Source: Echinarachnius parma
Lineage: Eukaryota; Echinodermata; Echinoidea; Clypeasteroida; Echinarachniidae
NCBI GenBank assembly: GCA_037951105.1
Contig: JBAMJV010009094.1
Span: forward strand, 95,202-159,201
Direction: 5' to 3'
Length of the DNA: 64,000 bases
The notes beneath the pieces were generated by a model that was given only the letters and a program-made list of their open reading frames with translations, searched no databases and had not been told where the DNA came from. Position 1 is the stretch's first letter. Each line of letters opens with the position of its first letter. This document shows, in pieces, positions 23,840-34,109 of this stretch. The position numbers and the translations under genes are program-made.

Positions 23840-24175
23840 GAAGTAGATGTCAAACAGTGTTGGGGCCTTACCCTGGTGTGCTTGGCCCCCTTGATGTTGG
23901 AAAACAAAACAGGAACGGTTTACTCCTCAGCAAATGCATGGAACACATTATCTGTATCACCAACACTCTATTTCGCCAGGCAGACAAGTACAAGACAACA
24001 TGGATGCACCCTAGATCAAAGCAATGGCACTTGATAGACTATGTTATCACCAAACAAAGAGACATTCAATACATCGGTATTACACGCTCTATGAGAGGCA
24101 CAGCATGATGGACAGACCACAGACTAGTCAGAAGCATCCTCAATCTACAAATATTAAGACGGCAGAAGAAGACTT
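23840..24175 (+). pseudogene. RTE-like LINE endonuclease fragment, copy 1
   Basis: The frame 23,857-24,108 encodes NGLLLSKCMEHIICITNTLF, then KTTWMHPRSKQWHLIDYVI, and in the next frame CWTDHRLVRSILNL-like sequence. NTLF..KTTWMHPRS..HLIDYV and TDHRLV are the C-terminal endonuclease motifs of RTE/BovB-like and 'craniofacial development protein 2-like' LINE copies. It is truncated on both sides, with one frame change near TRSMRGTA. Confidence 0.85.
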
Positions 24176-24194
24176 CAAAGTCTGCGTGCACAGC

Positions 24195-24450
24195 TTTTCA
24201 GAAAACGGTTCAACACAGTTATGCACTCGTAAATTAAATGCATTGAGCCATTTTGCGAGATTTCAATTCCTGCCTCCCCCACTTATATGGGCTACTGCAA
24301 TCGCCCGAATTGCATAATCACTACACATAATGCATCGTTTGAAAGGTATGTAATAAGGCTTTATTGTGACACCAATTTCGAGTATGCTAATTAAAAAATG
24401 CGAGATATATGATCGACCAAACTTGAGTTTCTGAACTTTTTTAAAGGGGT
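24195..24450. mobile_element. AAACCCCTC-family foldback fragment between the two RTE copies
   Basis: One arm of the foldback seen at 30,752-31,879: TGCACTCGTAAATTAAATGC, TTGCGAGATTTCA, GGTATGTAATAAGGCTTTAT, and AACTTGAGTTTCTGAAC ending in AAAGGGGTTTAG. Only one arm is present. Confidence 0.65.
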
Positions 24451-24562
24451 TTAGTTCCTGACCCGCTGTGGAAGTCAATAAAGAAGACTTCTACAGAAAG
24501 CAACGCTCTCATCGTCTTCATGTCTTGCAGGTCCATGACGTATGTGTGTATACTGGGTACTG

Positions 24563-24895
24563 GGAGAAGTAGATGTCAAACAGTGTTGGGGCCTTACCCT
24601 GGTGTGCTTGGCCCCCTTGGTATTGGAAAACAAAACAGCAACGGCTTACTCCTCAGCAAATGCATGGAACACATTATCTGTATCACCAACACACTAATAC
24701 GCCAGGCAAACAAGTACAAGACAACATGGATGCACCCTAGATTAAAGCAATGGCACTTGATGTTATCGCAAAACAAAGAGACATTCAATACATCGGCATT
24801 ACACGCTCTATGAGAGGCGCAGCATGCTGGACAGACCACAGACTAGTCAGAAGCATCCTCAATCTACAAATATTAAGACGGCAGAAGAATTTCAT
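24563..24895 (+). pseudogene. RTE-like LINE endonuclease fragment, copy 2
   Basis: A near-identical repeat of 23,840-24,175 with the same TTWMHPR and KQWHL motifs, a small deletion after KQWHL, and CWTDHRLVRSILNLQILRRQ in another frame. With the foldback arm between them, the two copies look like a local tandem duplication of an RTE fragment or a duplication that carried the fragment along. Confidence 0.82.
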
Positions 24896-25535
24896 AAACA
24901 CCATCGACTAAATGTCATAGTGTTTTGCTTGATTGGGTAGAACATTCTTTTTCCAACAGAATGATACCATGATCATTGATTTTGGGTAAGGCGTTTTGAT
25001 CCTAGGGCCATTTTTCTGAGGCAATGTTTTTCCCTAAATTTGCTACTTTTCGTCTCCAGCGATCCTCTAACCACTGAGACATTCTCGCCCCACAGCCTCC
25101 CATAGAATTAGTTGTACAAAAGAACCACATGACTGCTCTCCCTTTGATAAGGAAGACAATCTTCTTCTTCGTCTCCCTCCGCTCTTTCGGAGATCAGTGC
25201 GGCGAGTCCCACACACCGGAAGACAATGCGAGCCATACCGTTCGGGATACTCGATTACACATGATTGTCTTCCTTATCAAAGGGAGAGCAGTCATGCGAT
25301 TCGTCTGTGAAACTAATTATATGGGAGGCCTTTGGGCGAAAATGCCTCATTATTCTGAGGATCGCTGGAGACGAAAGAGTAGCAAATTTAGGAAACGACA
25401 TTGCCTCAGAAAAATGGCCCTAGAATCCAAACGCCTTACCCAAAATCAATGCTTATCATTTTGTTGGAAAGAGAATGTTCTACCCAATCAAACAAAAAGC
25501 AATGACAATTGATCGATGGTGTTGAGGAAATTAAC
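24888..25535. mobile_element. 650-bp palindromic element
   Basis: Long inverted arms: ACATGACTGCTCTCCCTTTG and GATAAGGAAGACAATC near 25,127-25,155 mirror 25,262-25,298, and the outer parts (TTGGGTAAGGCGTTTTGAT versus ATCCAAACGCCTTACCCAA) also match. Hairpin centre is near 25,210. ACACCCTGTATATA just to the right resembles a mariner-type end. The 127-codon open frame inside is a product of the palindrome. Confidence 0.65.
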
Positions 25536-25564
25536 GATCCTAGGTGTTGCATTCTTTCTGAGAC

Positions 25565-26235
25565 ACCCTGTATATAAAAATATAATCCATGATGCTGATG
25601 GAATTCGCTGTCTTAATAATGTCATTCGCGTGCATTTACTTGGCTTAAAAGTAACTTTTCTTTTGTAAGCCCATGATTTCATTCTATCAAGATCCCTGTT
25701 GAGGCTGACAGCTTCTTCATGTGCGACTCTTGGTGAGTATATGGGAGCATAACGTTGAGTCATCTGCATAGAGGTAGATATATGTTCACAAATGTCTTCG
25801 AGATCGTCGATGTAGATTGAAATAGCAAGGGCCCAAGTATTGACCCCTTGGGAACCTGAAGAACTAGCCTGATAGGACGACTCTAATTCTTCTCTCTGTT
25901 AAGTAGCTATGTAGCCATGTCAGCAGCTGACCACGGACATCCGTAAGTTTGGCTAGGAGACCGTTGTGACATACCATGTCGAACGCTCCCTTGATGTCCA
26001 AAGCTACAACACACACCTCCCCTCCTTTGTCGATGTTGTTCTAGCTTTGTGACAGAATGGTGAGAAGGTGTGCAGTGCTGTGGCCTGGTCTAAATCCAAA
26101 CTGTCTGCTTGAGATCAGGTTGGTGTTAAGCATGTAGCTTTGTAGCTGCACGCTGACCGCTGCTTCCATGACTTTGCTCATGATGGGAAGTAGTGAAATG
26201 GGTCGATACTTTGACGAGAGTCCCTCTTATAGATA
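25565..26235 (-). pseudogene. Decayed LINE reverse-transcriptase fragment
   Basis: In shifting minus-strand frames I read SHHEQSHGSS-like lead sequence, FRPGHSTAHL (near 26,085), ALDIKGAFDMVCHNGLLAKL (motif A, near 25,990), PKGSILGPLLF or a frame variant (motif B, near 25,850) and a remnant after motif C (NVMLPYTH, LNRDLDRMKSWA at 25,700). Several frameshifts and stops are present. It is a different, older LINE than the one at 17.8-22.3 kb. Confidence 0.75.
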
Positions 26236-26374
26236 TAAGTTACTGGGGTAGTTTTCCATTGACTTGGAAATACGCCATGTGAGAAGCACAGGTCTACTTC
26301 ATGCATGCATGGCTCGAGTGTTACTGCAATATACGGCAAACTTTAGGGTAATAAAGTTGTTAAACATTGCCCCA

Positions 26375-27066
26375 AGCTTTTCTGAGAGCAGCGAGTATCA
26401 CGTCCGATGTATCTTGTTGTTGTTGACATTCACGCTTTGTTGCGATGGTTACTCAAAGCACAGCAGTTCCACTTTTCTTCGGCAATGCCTCTAGATCCAG
26501 AAGGGCCTCACCACTTATGTAAGCGAAACGCTCTGACAGGTCCAGGATGGATGTTATAACCGTGTTGATACGTAGCTGTGTCTTCTGCTTCGAGTAATGT
26601 CTGCTTACGTTCTGTAGACGAACCTCACCACCAAAAAGAGAGTGACTAGTCATACAGTAATCACTGTGTGTATGTGACCAGGACGCAATTCAGTGAAGAT
26701 AGAATAGTAATAATCAGGCCCAGTAGGATCTCGAGTGCGTCCAAAATACACTGTGTAAAGGCTAAATGGAAAATAATGTGTTGGTTACCAAGAGGTATAG
26801 GTAGGAGCACAGCTCCAGTAGTCTCTGTCAATTATTGTTCATCCTTCCAATACCTGCTTCGGGAACAGGAATTTTAGTCAGCACAGAACTTCAGAATGTT
26901 AGGCAGCACAGAGTTCTACAGGGAATCCAATTTCAATTTGCATTTTTCGCCGCCGTTCTTCTGGTTTCTTTTCCTGCCCACATAATGTGTATTCATATCC
27001 CCTGAGACCTGAAAGTTCTGTAAACGATCCCAGAGTGGCTCTTAGTTTGATTAAGATACTCTCTTT
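26375..27066 (-). repeat. Duplicated segment, probably LINE-derived (copy 2)
   Basis: Matches 15,336-16,098. The minus-strand open frame here (26,653-26,453; LDLSERFAYISGEALLDLEA) is not a domain I recognise. Its place just before the RT fragment suggests the middle of a LINE ORF2. Confidence 0.55.
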
Positions 27067-27296
27067 AGATTATCTATATGTAATTTAACCGTCTCTGAAC
27101 AAATTTTGATCAAAGAAAATGTATTATGTCACTGCAATTGCATGGTCTTTCAAATTTGACATTCAGTTTGTCATTATCTCACAAAACATTATGTAGTGCA
27201 GCGCCCTCTATACCAAAACTAAAGTACCCCTTTATGTATTCCTATGTGAATGAAAACAGCACCAAGCTTAGCCATTAAGATTGCCTTTCACCTGTT

Positions 27297-27852
27297 AAAG
27301 AGGTACTTTGGTTTTGGTAGGTTTTGGTTTTGGTGCGCTGCACATCACAATTTTTTTGTGAGGTAATGAAAAACTGAGTGTCGAATTTGAGAGAACATGC
27401 AGTTTTAATGGCAGAATAACCTTTATTTGGTCTAAATCGACCCAGAAACGGCTAAAATATTAATAAATATATCTGAGCCTATACTTATTTGGGGCCCAAA
27501 TAATTAGGTGATTTTTTCAAAAAATAACAAAAATGCTTGCACTTTTTAAAAAAAATTCAAAAGCGTTTTTTAAATAGTTGCTGATGATCTCTCTATTCAA
27601 TTATTATTTCAATAAAACATCACATGCATAATTTTGTATGAAAATAGTTGAAACCAAAGCCTTGTTAGAAAGCGCCCTCTTGTGTTTTAATGGCTCTTTT
27701 AAAAAAAAATGATAATGGGCTTTTTACTTAGTCATTTGTAATTTTGTATAACTTTTGAGTATGGTGGAGTTATAACTATTAGTTTATAATGTTATTGTCC
27801 AGGTTTGGTTACTAAAGTCCAGCCTTACCAAAACTGTACCACCCCTTTAAGC
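27297..27852. mobile_element. MITE, 'TTTGGTTTTGGTA' ends
   Basis: The left end AAAGAGGTACTTTGGTTTTG and right end TTACCAAAACTGTACCACCC are imperfect inverted repeats. The interior has GTGAGGTAATGAAAAACTGA and AGAAAGCGCCCTCTTGTG. Relatives occur at 28,655-29,020 (truncated), 41,391-41,950 (complete), 49,870-50,873 (old, interrupted), 59,540-59,795 (truncated), and right-end fragments at 16,660-16,725 and 27,150-27,232. Confidence 0.7.
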
Positions 27853-28055
27853 ATGCGTAATGAATAATAATATTTTGTATTATAAAATGCTCATCTTAGT
27901 ATCTAACCTTTAAACACTTCTACCGAAGTATTACAATTGTAATTACTGTTACTACTAAGAACAACATGCTTACTCATTTAACATTATGACAACACTAGTA
28001 ATTGATTAGAGTAAACGGTAACAATAACAACTTCATTCGGAACCAACTTACTTAC

Positions 28056-28106
28056 CGATTTCCGGTGCATCTTCTGTGCTAGGTTGTTTGTCGTCGTCCA
28101 AAGTTC
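28056..28106 (-). CDS. Roc-COR gene small exon: acidic linker TLDDDKQPSTEDAPEIG
   Basis: The exon is 51 bp, phase 1 to 1. The acceptor is TTCACAG and the donor is ATCG|GTAAGTAAG, a strong consensus. It encodes GTLDDDKQPSTEDAPEI, acidic and presumably unstructured. It joins in frame to 28,294-28,317 and 17,271-17,330. Confidence 0.8.
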
Positions 28107-28293
28107 CTGTGAATACTACACAAACCGTATAAAATAAGGGATGAATTAGGAGCTTTACAATATTTGGTTAATCATTATTGATAAACAATGTCAATATTTA
28201 ACATTATAATCATTGCAAAGCAATATTCATTAAAGTAGACGGAAACAATGAAAATAAGGTCGTAGCCACATCAGAAATGTAATCATAACTAAC

Positions 28294-28317
28294 CTGTTCC
28301 AGGTATATCTCCGAAGT
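28294..28317 (-). CDS. Roc-COR gene 24-bp microexon: DFGDIPGTG
   Basis: The exon is 24 bp, phase 1 to 1, encoding DFGDIPGT plus a split glycine. The acceptor is ACAGAG (second AG used) and the donor is ACAG|GTTAGT. The first AG of the tandem pair would shift phase and break the following exon. A segment this short needs transcript support. Confidence 0.6.
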
Positions 28318-28481
28318 CTCTGTAAATATTTCACAAACGATACTACAAGATAAATTGAAGGGAAGTATTATTTTGATACGTGTAATGCATTGTAATTATG
28401 TTATCATTAAGAATTATAATTATTACAAAGGAAAAGCATAACAAAAATTAAAGCTACGTCAGAAGTTTTATTATTACTAAC

Positions 28482-28532
28482 CTGATCCAATGGTGACTTC
28501 TGCAACATGATGTTCGTCATGATCCGAAGATT
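28482..28532 (-). CDS. Roc-COR gene small exon: acidic insert, unit 1
   Basis: The exon is 51 bp, phase 1 to 1. The acceptor is CTCACAG and the donor is TCAG|GTTAGT. It encodes ESSDHDEHHVAEVTIGSG. It is a paralogue of 17,271-17,330, with both flanking intron sequences alike (e.g. GCATAACAAAAATTAAAGC, ATATGAATGGAAG). Confidence 0.8.
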
Positions 28533-28654
28533 CTGTGAGTATAACACGAATATGAATGGAAGGGAATACGTTATAAGTAATGTGCAATATGTCTACACAA
28601 AATAGTACAGTTAGGAACAAAATATTAAAATATGATTATAATGAACAATCTTTA

Positions 28655-29020
28655 AAAGGGTAGTACAGTTTTGGTAAGGCTGACCATTAGTAACCAAAAC
28701 CTGCACAGTATTAACATTACAAACTAATAGTTATAACTCCATCATGCTCGAAAGGTATAAAAAATTACAAACGACTACCTAAGTAAAAAGCCTGTTATCA
28801 TTACAAAAGAGCCATTTCAACACAAGAGGGCGCTCTCTAAAAAGGCATTGGTTTGAACCATTTTTCATACAAAATTATGCATGTGATATTTTGTTGAAAT
28901 AATGTTTAATTAGAGAGATCAACAACAACTATTTAAAAAACAGCTTTTTAAATTTATTGAAAAAACGATAATATATCACGTCTTACCAACCCAATTGAGC
29001 TAAAATAAAACAAACAATTA
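28655..29020. mobile_element. Truncated MITE of the 27,297 family, cut by the LINE at 29.0 kb
   Basis: The left end AAAGGGTAGTACAGTTTTGG and the interior (TAACCAAAACCTGCACA, AAGAGGGCGCTCTCT) match the family in inverted orientation. The right end is missing where LINE sequence begins. Confidence 0.6.
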
Positions 29021-29029
29021 ATATGACTC

Positions 29030-30405
29030 CAAATATGTATATATTTTGCAAATTACCCTAATAATTGAGAATCTGAGAATGTAACAATAAATATATATTT
29101 ACATGTTTATTCATTGAAGATATCATGGATGAGAAGATACTTTTTTTGTAATATGGATTCTTTTATTGAAATTTTTATGTATTCATTTATGCCTGAAACT
29201 TGTCAATTGAACGCTTCTTTTGGTGACGCTCACTTTTTAAGAATGTCAATTGTTGCAACTAACCCGCTTTGGAAAAATGTCTTTTTGGCTTACAGTATTT
29301 TACAGTCTAAAAGTTATCGTGATATATCTTGTCAGCCTTTATGGTTTAATAGTCATATTCAGGTGAATAACGTGTGTGTATTTTATAGGTCTTGGTATGA
29401 AAAGGGTATAATATGTATTAATGATTTGTTAGATGAAGATGGTACTTTTTTGTCACTCAATGAATTTAAATTGAAATACCAAACGACAGTACATTTTTTG
29501 CAATATTATGGTCTATGTGAAGCTATTAAATCTGGTTTTAATAACCGCTGTGGTATTTTTGTGATAATGGAACAGCCTTTAAGATTAGATTTAATTTCCC
29601 TTATCTGTCAATTTCTAAAAGGCTGCTCACATATATATGCTTTATTATTACAACAAAAAAGAGAAGAGTGTAAAAGCTTTAACAAATGGAAAAGGATTTG
29701 TAACATTGATGAGTCCATATGGCAGAAATATTGTTCTCTTGTATTTAATTGTACTCTGGATGTTAATTTACGTTGGTTTCAATTTACACTATTACATAGA
29801 ATTTTGTTTACAAACGACATATTGTTTAAATTTAATATGGTCGAAAATGAATTATGTTCCTTTTGTAATACACATACTGAAACAATTACTCATTTATTTG
29901 GTGATTGTCAATTTGTTAAAAATATTTGGGCCAAATTAGAAAGGTGGATTAACTTAAGTGCTGGATGTAATATACATTTTACAAATGAAAATATATTGTT
30001 TGGATTAAGAGGTTTAAATAATAGAGCAATACACTGTTTATTATTCGTTAGTAAGCAAATAATATTTAGAAATAAACTAGTGAATAAAATACCTGTATTT
30101 TCTCAGTTTAAATTAGCGTTAATTTCATATTATAAAAATGAAAAATATATATTTAGTTCGAAAGGTCATGGTAAATATTTTGATAAAAATGGTTGTCCTT
30201 AAAAAGTATGTTTTCTGATATTGTTTAATTAGTTAAATTTATACAAACTTATTGTACGACGGTTCATTCATGGTTTACTTATTGTTATTGTTGTTTTGTT
30301 ATTATGATATGCTTATAAATGTCGTGCTATGTTTAATTTTGTTTTGTTTATACCAATAAATGCCCTGTGGAGGGGGAACAAAAAAGGAAAAAAATAAAAT
30401 TTCTT
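29030..30405 (+). mobile_element. 5'-truncated L1/Tx1-like LINE, ORF2 C-terminus and 3' UTR
   Basis: The open frame 29,114-30,202 (362 codons, no internal stop) has RWFQFTLLHRILFTNDILFK and then CSFCNTHTETITHLFGDC, the CxxC..H....C pattern of the zf-RVT domain at the C-terminus of L1- and Tx1-type ORF2 proteins. No RT catalytic motifs remain, so the copy is 5'-truncated. The 3' end carries AATAAA and an A-rich tail (30,380-30,402). It inserted into the MITE at 28,655 and is relatively young because its frame is open. Confidence 0.85.
29114..30202 (+). pseudogene. LINE ORF2 C-terminal fragment with zf-RVT zinc finger
   Basis: It is 362 residues. The region around residues 239-275 holds the zinc-binding CSFC...H..H...DC cluster used in target recognition. 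The upstream half (RRYFFCNMDSFIEIFMYSF, DISCQPLWFNSHI, WYEKGIICINDLLDEDG) is the usual Tx1/L1 'connection' region. The protein cannot act alone because EN and RT are missing. Confidence 0.85.
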
Positions 30406-30751
30406 TCCTAAAGTATCACGACAAAACGACACAACGAAATACATTTTTTTCTTCCCTGTTGTTTTTCTTTATTATACATCTGCATAATAAACTAAGGCAA
30501 TTTGTAAATTCTTCAGTCTGACCAAGGACATCAAACATACTTCATGAAATGTCCAAATTAACGTGATATTTGTGACTTCACTTATAAACCAATATTATTG
30601 TACGATTCGTTATAGTGTGTAATAATTTTATCACTTTCTGCTCATCAGTGCAATGAGTAAGTGAAGATCACTTTGTATTTTTGCTCATTACTCGGCCATA
30701 TAACGTCCATATAAGTTGACATGTTCACACAATACCCATTGGATATATTAT

Positions 30752-31879
30752 AAACCCCTCAAAAAAAGTTCGGAAACTCAAGTTTGATCGATAATATCTC
30801 TCGTATTTTTTAATAAGAATACTCGAAATTGGTGTCACAATAAAGCCTCATTATATGCCTTTCAAACGGTGAATTATGTGTAGTGATTATGCAATTGGGG
30901 CGATTGCAGTAGCCCAGAGAATAGGGGGAGGCAGGAAGTGAAATCTCGCAAAATGGCCCCAATGCATTCAATTTACGAGTGCATGACTGTGTTGATCAGT
31001 TTTCTAAAGGTTAACATCAGAGCGTTGAATTTTTTTCGAGCTTTTGGGAGGATTTTTTAGCATTTCAAATAAAATATTCATGATCAAATATGATATCAAC
31101 GGAAAGCCCAACAACTCTTCTGTATGAAAATGTGAAATTTATAATGATTTTTGTAAACGGCGGCTGCAGGAAGATGAATGGGAGGGAGCCTCAAAAGTGA
31201 CCCATTTTGAAACGCTCTGATTTCAAGGCACTATTCATGCGTTTTCAATTGAATTCCTCTCATTCATGGCCAACTCATTCAAGTCGCATTACATCCTCTA
31301 CACAATGGTATACAGATACCGACACAAAATCAGAGCGTTTTGAAATGGGTTACTTTTGAGGCTCCCCCACATTCATCTCCCTGCAGCCGCCCTTTACAAA
31401 AATCATTATAAATGTCACATTTTCATACAGAAGAGTTGTTGGGCTTTCCGTTGATATCAATTTAAATCATGAATATTTTATTTGAAATGCTAAAATATCC
31501 TTCCAAAAGCTCGAAAAAAATGAAACGCTCTGATTTTTTTTCAACTCCATATCTTTTTGTCTGATTTCACACTCGACCCATCTCCATATTCCGGTTCGCT
31601 ATACACACCACATTTGCATAATCCTTACGATTAATATGCCATCGTAAGGAAGAGATAATTTCCATTAAAATGGTATCAAATTCACCAATTTTGATGAATG
31701 GAAAGGGTGGCAGCATTCAATAGAATGTTAACGTTTAGAAAACTGGTCAACACAGTCTTGCACTCGTAAATTGAATGCATTGGGGCCATTTTGCGAGATT
31801 TCACTTCCTGCCTCTTATTACAAAATACGAGAGATATGATCGATGAAACTTGAGTTTCCGAACTTTTTTTGAGGGGTTT
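30752..31879. mobile_element. Full-length 1.1-kb foldback element, AAACCCCTC family
   Basis: Ends AAACCCCTCAAAAAAAGTTC and its exact reverse complement (31,860-31,879), with arms continuing TCGGAAACTCAAGTTT. Both arms carry the same ordered blocks (GAGTGCATGACTGTGTTGA, GCATTTCAAATAAAATATTC, CCGGCTGCAG-like) in inverted order. It is the reference copy for 13,047-15,338 and 24,195-24,450. No protein is encoded. Confidence 0.8.
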
Positions 31880-32353
31880 ATAATAATAATATACACTGTA
31901 TCAACCATTCATCACTTTTTCACAAGTCAGCAAAGGTACTAGATAACTTTAATAATGATTACATTCCATCGAATACTTCAATAAATATGCATATACAAAA
32001 GTGACAAGAGTTGAATGTAAAACCAAGTAGGAAGCTATAACATGGAAACAAAAGAGAGGTAGTATAATTGTCTTAGTAGGTCTGATCAAACTATTGGAAT
32101 TCATGTGCCAAATCAAATTATCACTTAGCAGCTTCGCAATATTTATATCCTATATTCAAATGCAATTCAATGCAAACAGAAATTGTCGTCTGGCGGACAG
32201 GTTCCAAAAGGTAACTATGACGTGACGGCTTGTGCAAAATAATACGATGACGCTTTTACAATCCAATGATTTCCCTAACAGACAACTTGACCGATGGAAT
32301 AACCCCTTATGAGGGTATGCTGTTCGTTTATTTAAATTAATATATATATGAAA

Positions 32354-32903
32354 CCTAACATAAAAAGTAAGTCCCCCCTTAACAACTCCTCATAATTGCA
32401 TAAGCGACAATTGTTTCAATATGTCGTCTGACCGCAATATTTATACAGTTGTACTGTACATGTTGTGTGAAGATAAGAGATATTCATCAATTCATGGCTT
32501 AATGGGCACAGATTACAGAAAAAATGACACCACTTAAACAAATCACAGGAACTTGCGAATGCCTGTACCTTGTTGTGAAACAGCACATGTTCCTGAGTGC
32601 ATTTATTATGGTTTATGAAACAAATTGCATCCATTGTTAATTGCACATATTATGGTTAAATGCATTAATTGCAATTGTAAAACAGTGCGATTTCAAATTT
32701 CTTAATACTCGATAAACTGCAATAATGATGTTACTTTTGTGAAATTAGAAACATCACAATTTCCTTTTTACTTTGTGCTTACTCTACCTTGAAGTATTGG
32801 TTATCTCTTATGTTTTACACATATTTTGGTGAGACGAAATCTTGAAACGATCTTGGTTATGAAATTATGAGCAGTTGTTTAGGGGACTTACGTTTTGTGT
32901 AAG
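32354..32903. mobile_element. 550-bp MITE, CCTAACATAAAAAGTAAGTC ends
   Basis: The left end CCTAACATAAAAAGTAAGTC and right end (complement) CCTTACACAAAACGTAAGTC are inverted repeats followed by CCC. The interior is related to 6023-6599 (GGAACTTGCGAATGCCTG, GTGAAACAGCACATGT). Confidence 0.7.
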
Positions 32904-32944
32904 GTTTATTACACACCATGGTGTATATTCATCACCATTCATCA

Positions 32945-33030
32945 GTAGCAGGATAATGTGATTACCGTCCCTCTCGTGGATCAAAGAGGGCGTTCTGTAA
33001 CCTCACATTATAATGTATCCTGCTAGACTG
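32945..33030. mobile_element. Short hairpin MITE, TAGCAGGATA ends
   Basis: AGTAGCAGGATAATGTGATT on the left faces ACATTATAATGTATCCTGCT on the right, with a spacer holding GAGGG/CCCTC pairing. It is about 85 bp and has no coding content. Confidence 0.45.
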
Positions 33031-33124
33031 TGTTTCAGGGTATATACTAGATTAATGTTTGATGTCACACACACCGCACATGCAAAATGAGCTAATTCAA
33101 AATGTATTTTAATAGTAAAATTAC

Positions 33125-33179
33125 CTGTAACAGAAATGTCACGATCCCTATTTCTCACGTCATCAATGTCTGCACTTTC
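33125..33179 (-). CDS. Roc-COR gene small exon: ESADIDDVRNRDRDISVTG
   Basis: The exon is 55 bp, phase 0 to 1. The acceptor is GTTCAG and the donor is ACAG|GTAATT. It encodes ESADIDDVRNRDRDISVT plus a split G. It is charged and joins in frame to 34,801-34,853 and 28,482-28,532. Confidence 0.75.
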
Positions 33180-33527
33180 CTGAACACGATTCGGGACGAA
33201 ATGGGGAAAAATGTAGTTGTGTTTTAGTTTTTAATATATTTTTGTATAGAGGTTCATACAATAACCAACAATGTATTACGGGACAGATTTGTTTCACACG
33301 TAAACATCATACAACAGATGCTGTATTTTTGATGGTCTATATACAATATGGAGACCTACAATTGTGGCAATGCTTTTCCGTGTTACAGATCTTTATGTGA
33401 ACCCAATATTATGTTGAATTCAAAACGTTGATACTGTAATTTTAAAGGCCAATCTTAAGAGGGACAACCTGGACAAGGTGCCATGCCAGTAATAAGACAA
33501 AGCTATTTGTTTGTGTTTAACACTATA

Positions 33528-34109
33528 CAGAGTGGCCCAGAAATAACGGAACGGGGTACTTGCCATTATGAAGAAACGTACAGACTAGGTTCACTTAATA
33601 GATAATCTTTTAAAAGGAAATTTGATACCAACAACAGTAATTTGGGTCACGTAGTTTTTGTTTTAGGGCGTCTTAAGTGACACCATAGCAGGGTCAATTT
33701 TTTGTCAATTTCTAGAAAGTCGGTGCCTGAAAATAACAATTCATGCCTGTCAGAGCATCAAGGAGTGATCAATGCGATTACATTTGTTCATGTGCTTTCA
33801 TTGCCCATTCGCAAAGTCGACATCGGTTTTACAGCTGAATGCACATTGACAAAAGAATTCGTATTGATCGCTACTTGGTCCTATGGCGGGCACGAATGGC
33901 TATTTATCAGGCACCGACTTTCTAGAAATTGACAATAATTTGACCTTGACATGGTGTCACTTAAGACGCGCTAAATAAAAAAATACTCGACCAAAATTAC
34001 TGTTCTTGGTATCAAATTTCTTTTCAAAAGATTATTTATCAAGTGAACCTAATCTGTACGTTTCTTCATAATAGCAAATTCCCCGTTCCGTTATTTCTGG
34101 GCCACCCTG
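33528..34109. mobile_element. 582-bp palindromic MITE with mariner-like ends and TA flanks
   Basis: The ends CAGAGTGGCCCAGAAATAAC and, in complement, CAGGGTGGCCCAGAAATAAC are flanked by TA on both sides, as expected for Tc1/mariner elements. The arms extend over about 200 bp each and face each other (CTTAAGTGACACCA / TGGTGTCACTTAAG; TTTCTAGAAAGTCGGTGCC). The 76-codon frame inside is part of the palindrome. Confidence 0.8.

Noticed and set aside
26453-26653. Histone-like protein in the minus-strand frame LDLSERFAYISGEALLDLEA.
   Set aside because: The resemblance to the histone H2B helix pattern is superficial and fails at the conserved residues. Its position before an RT fragment suggests LINE sequence.
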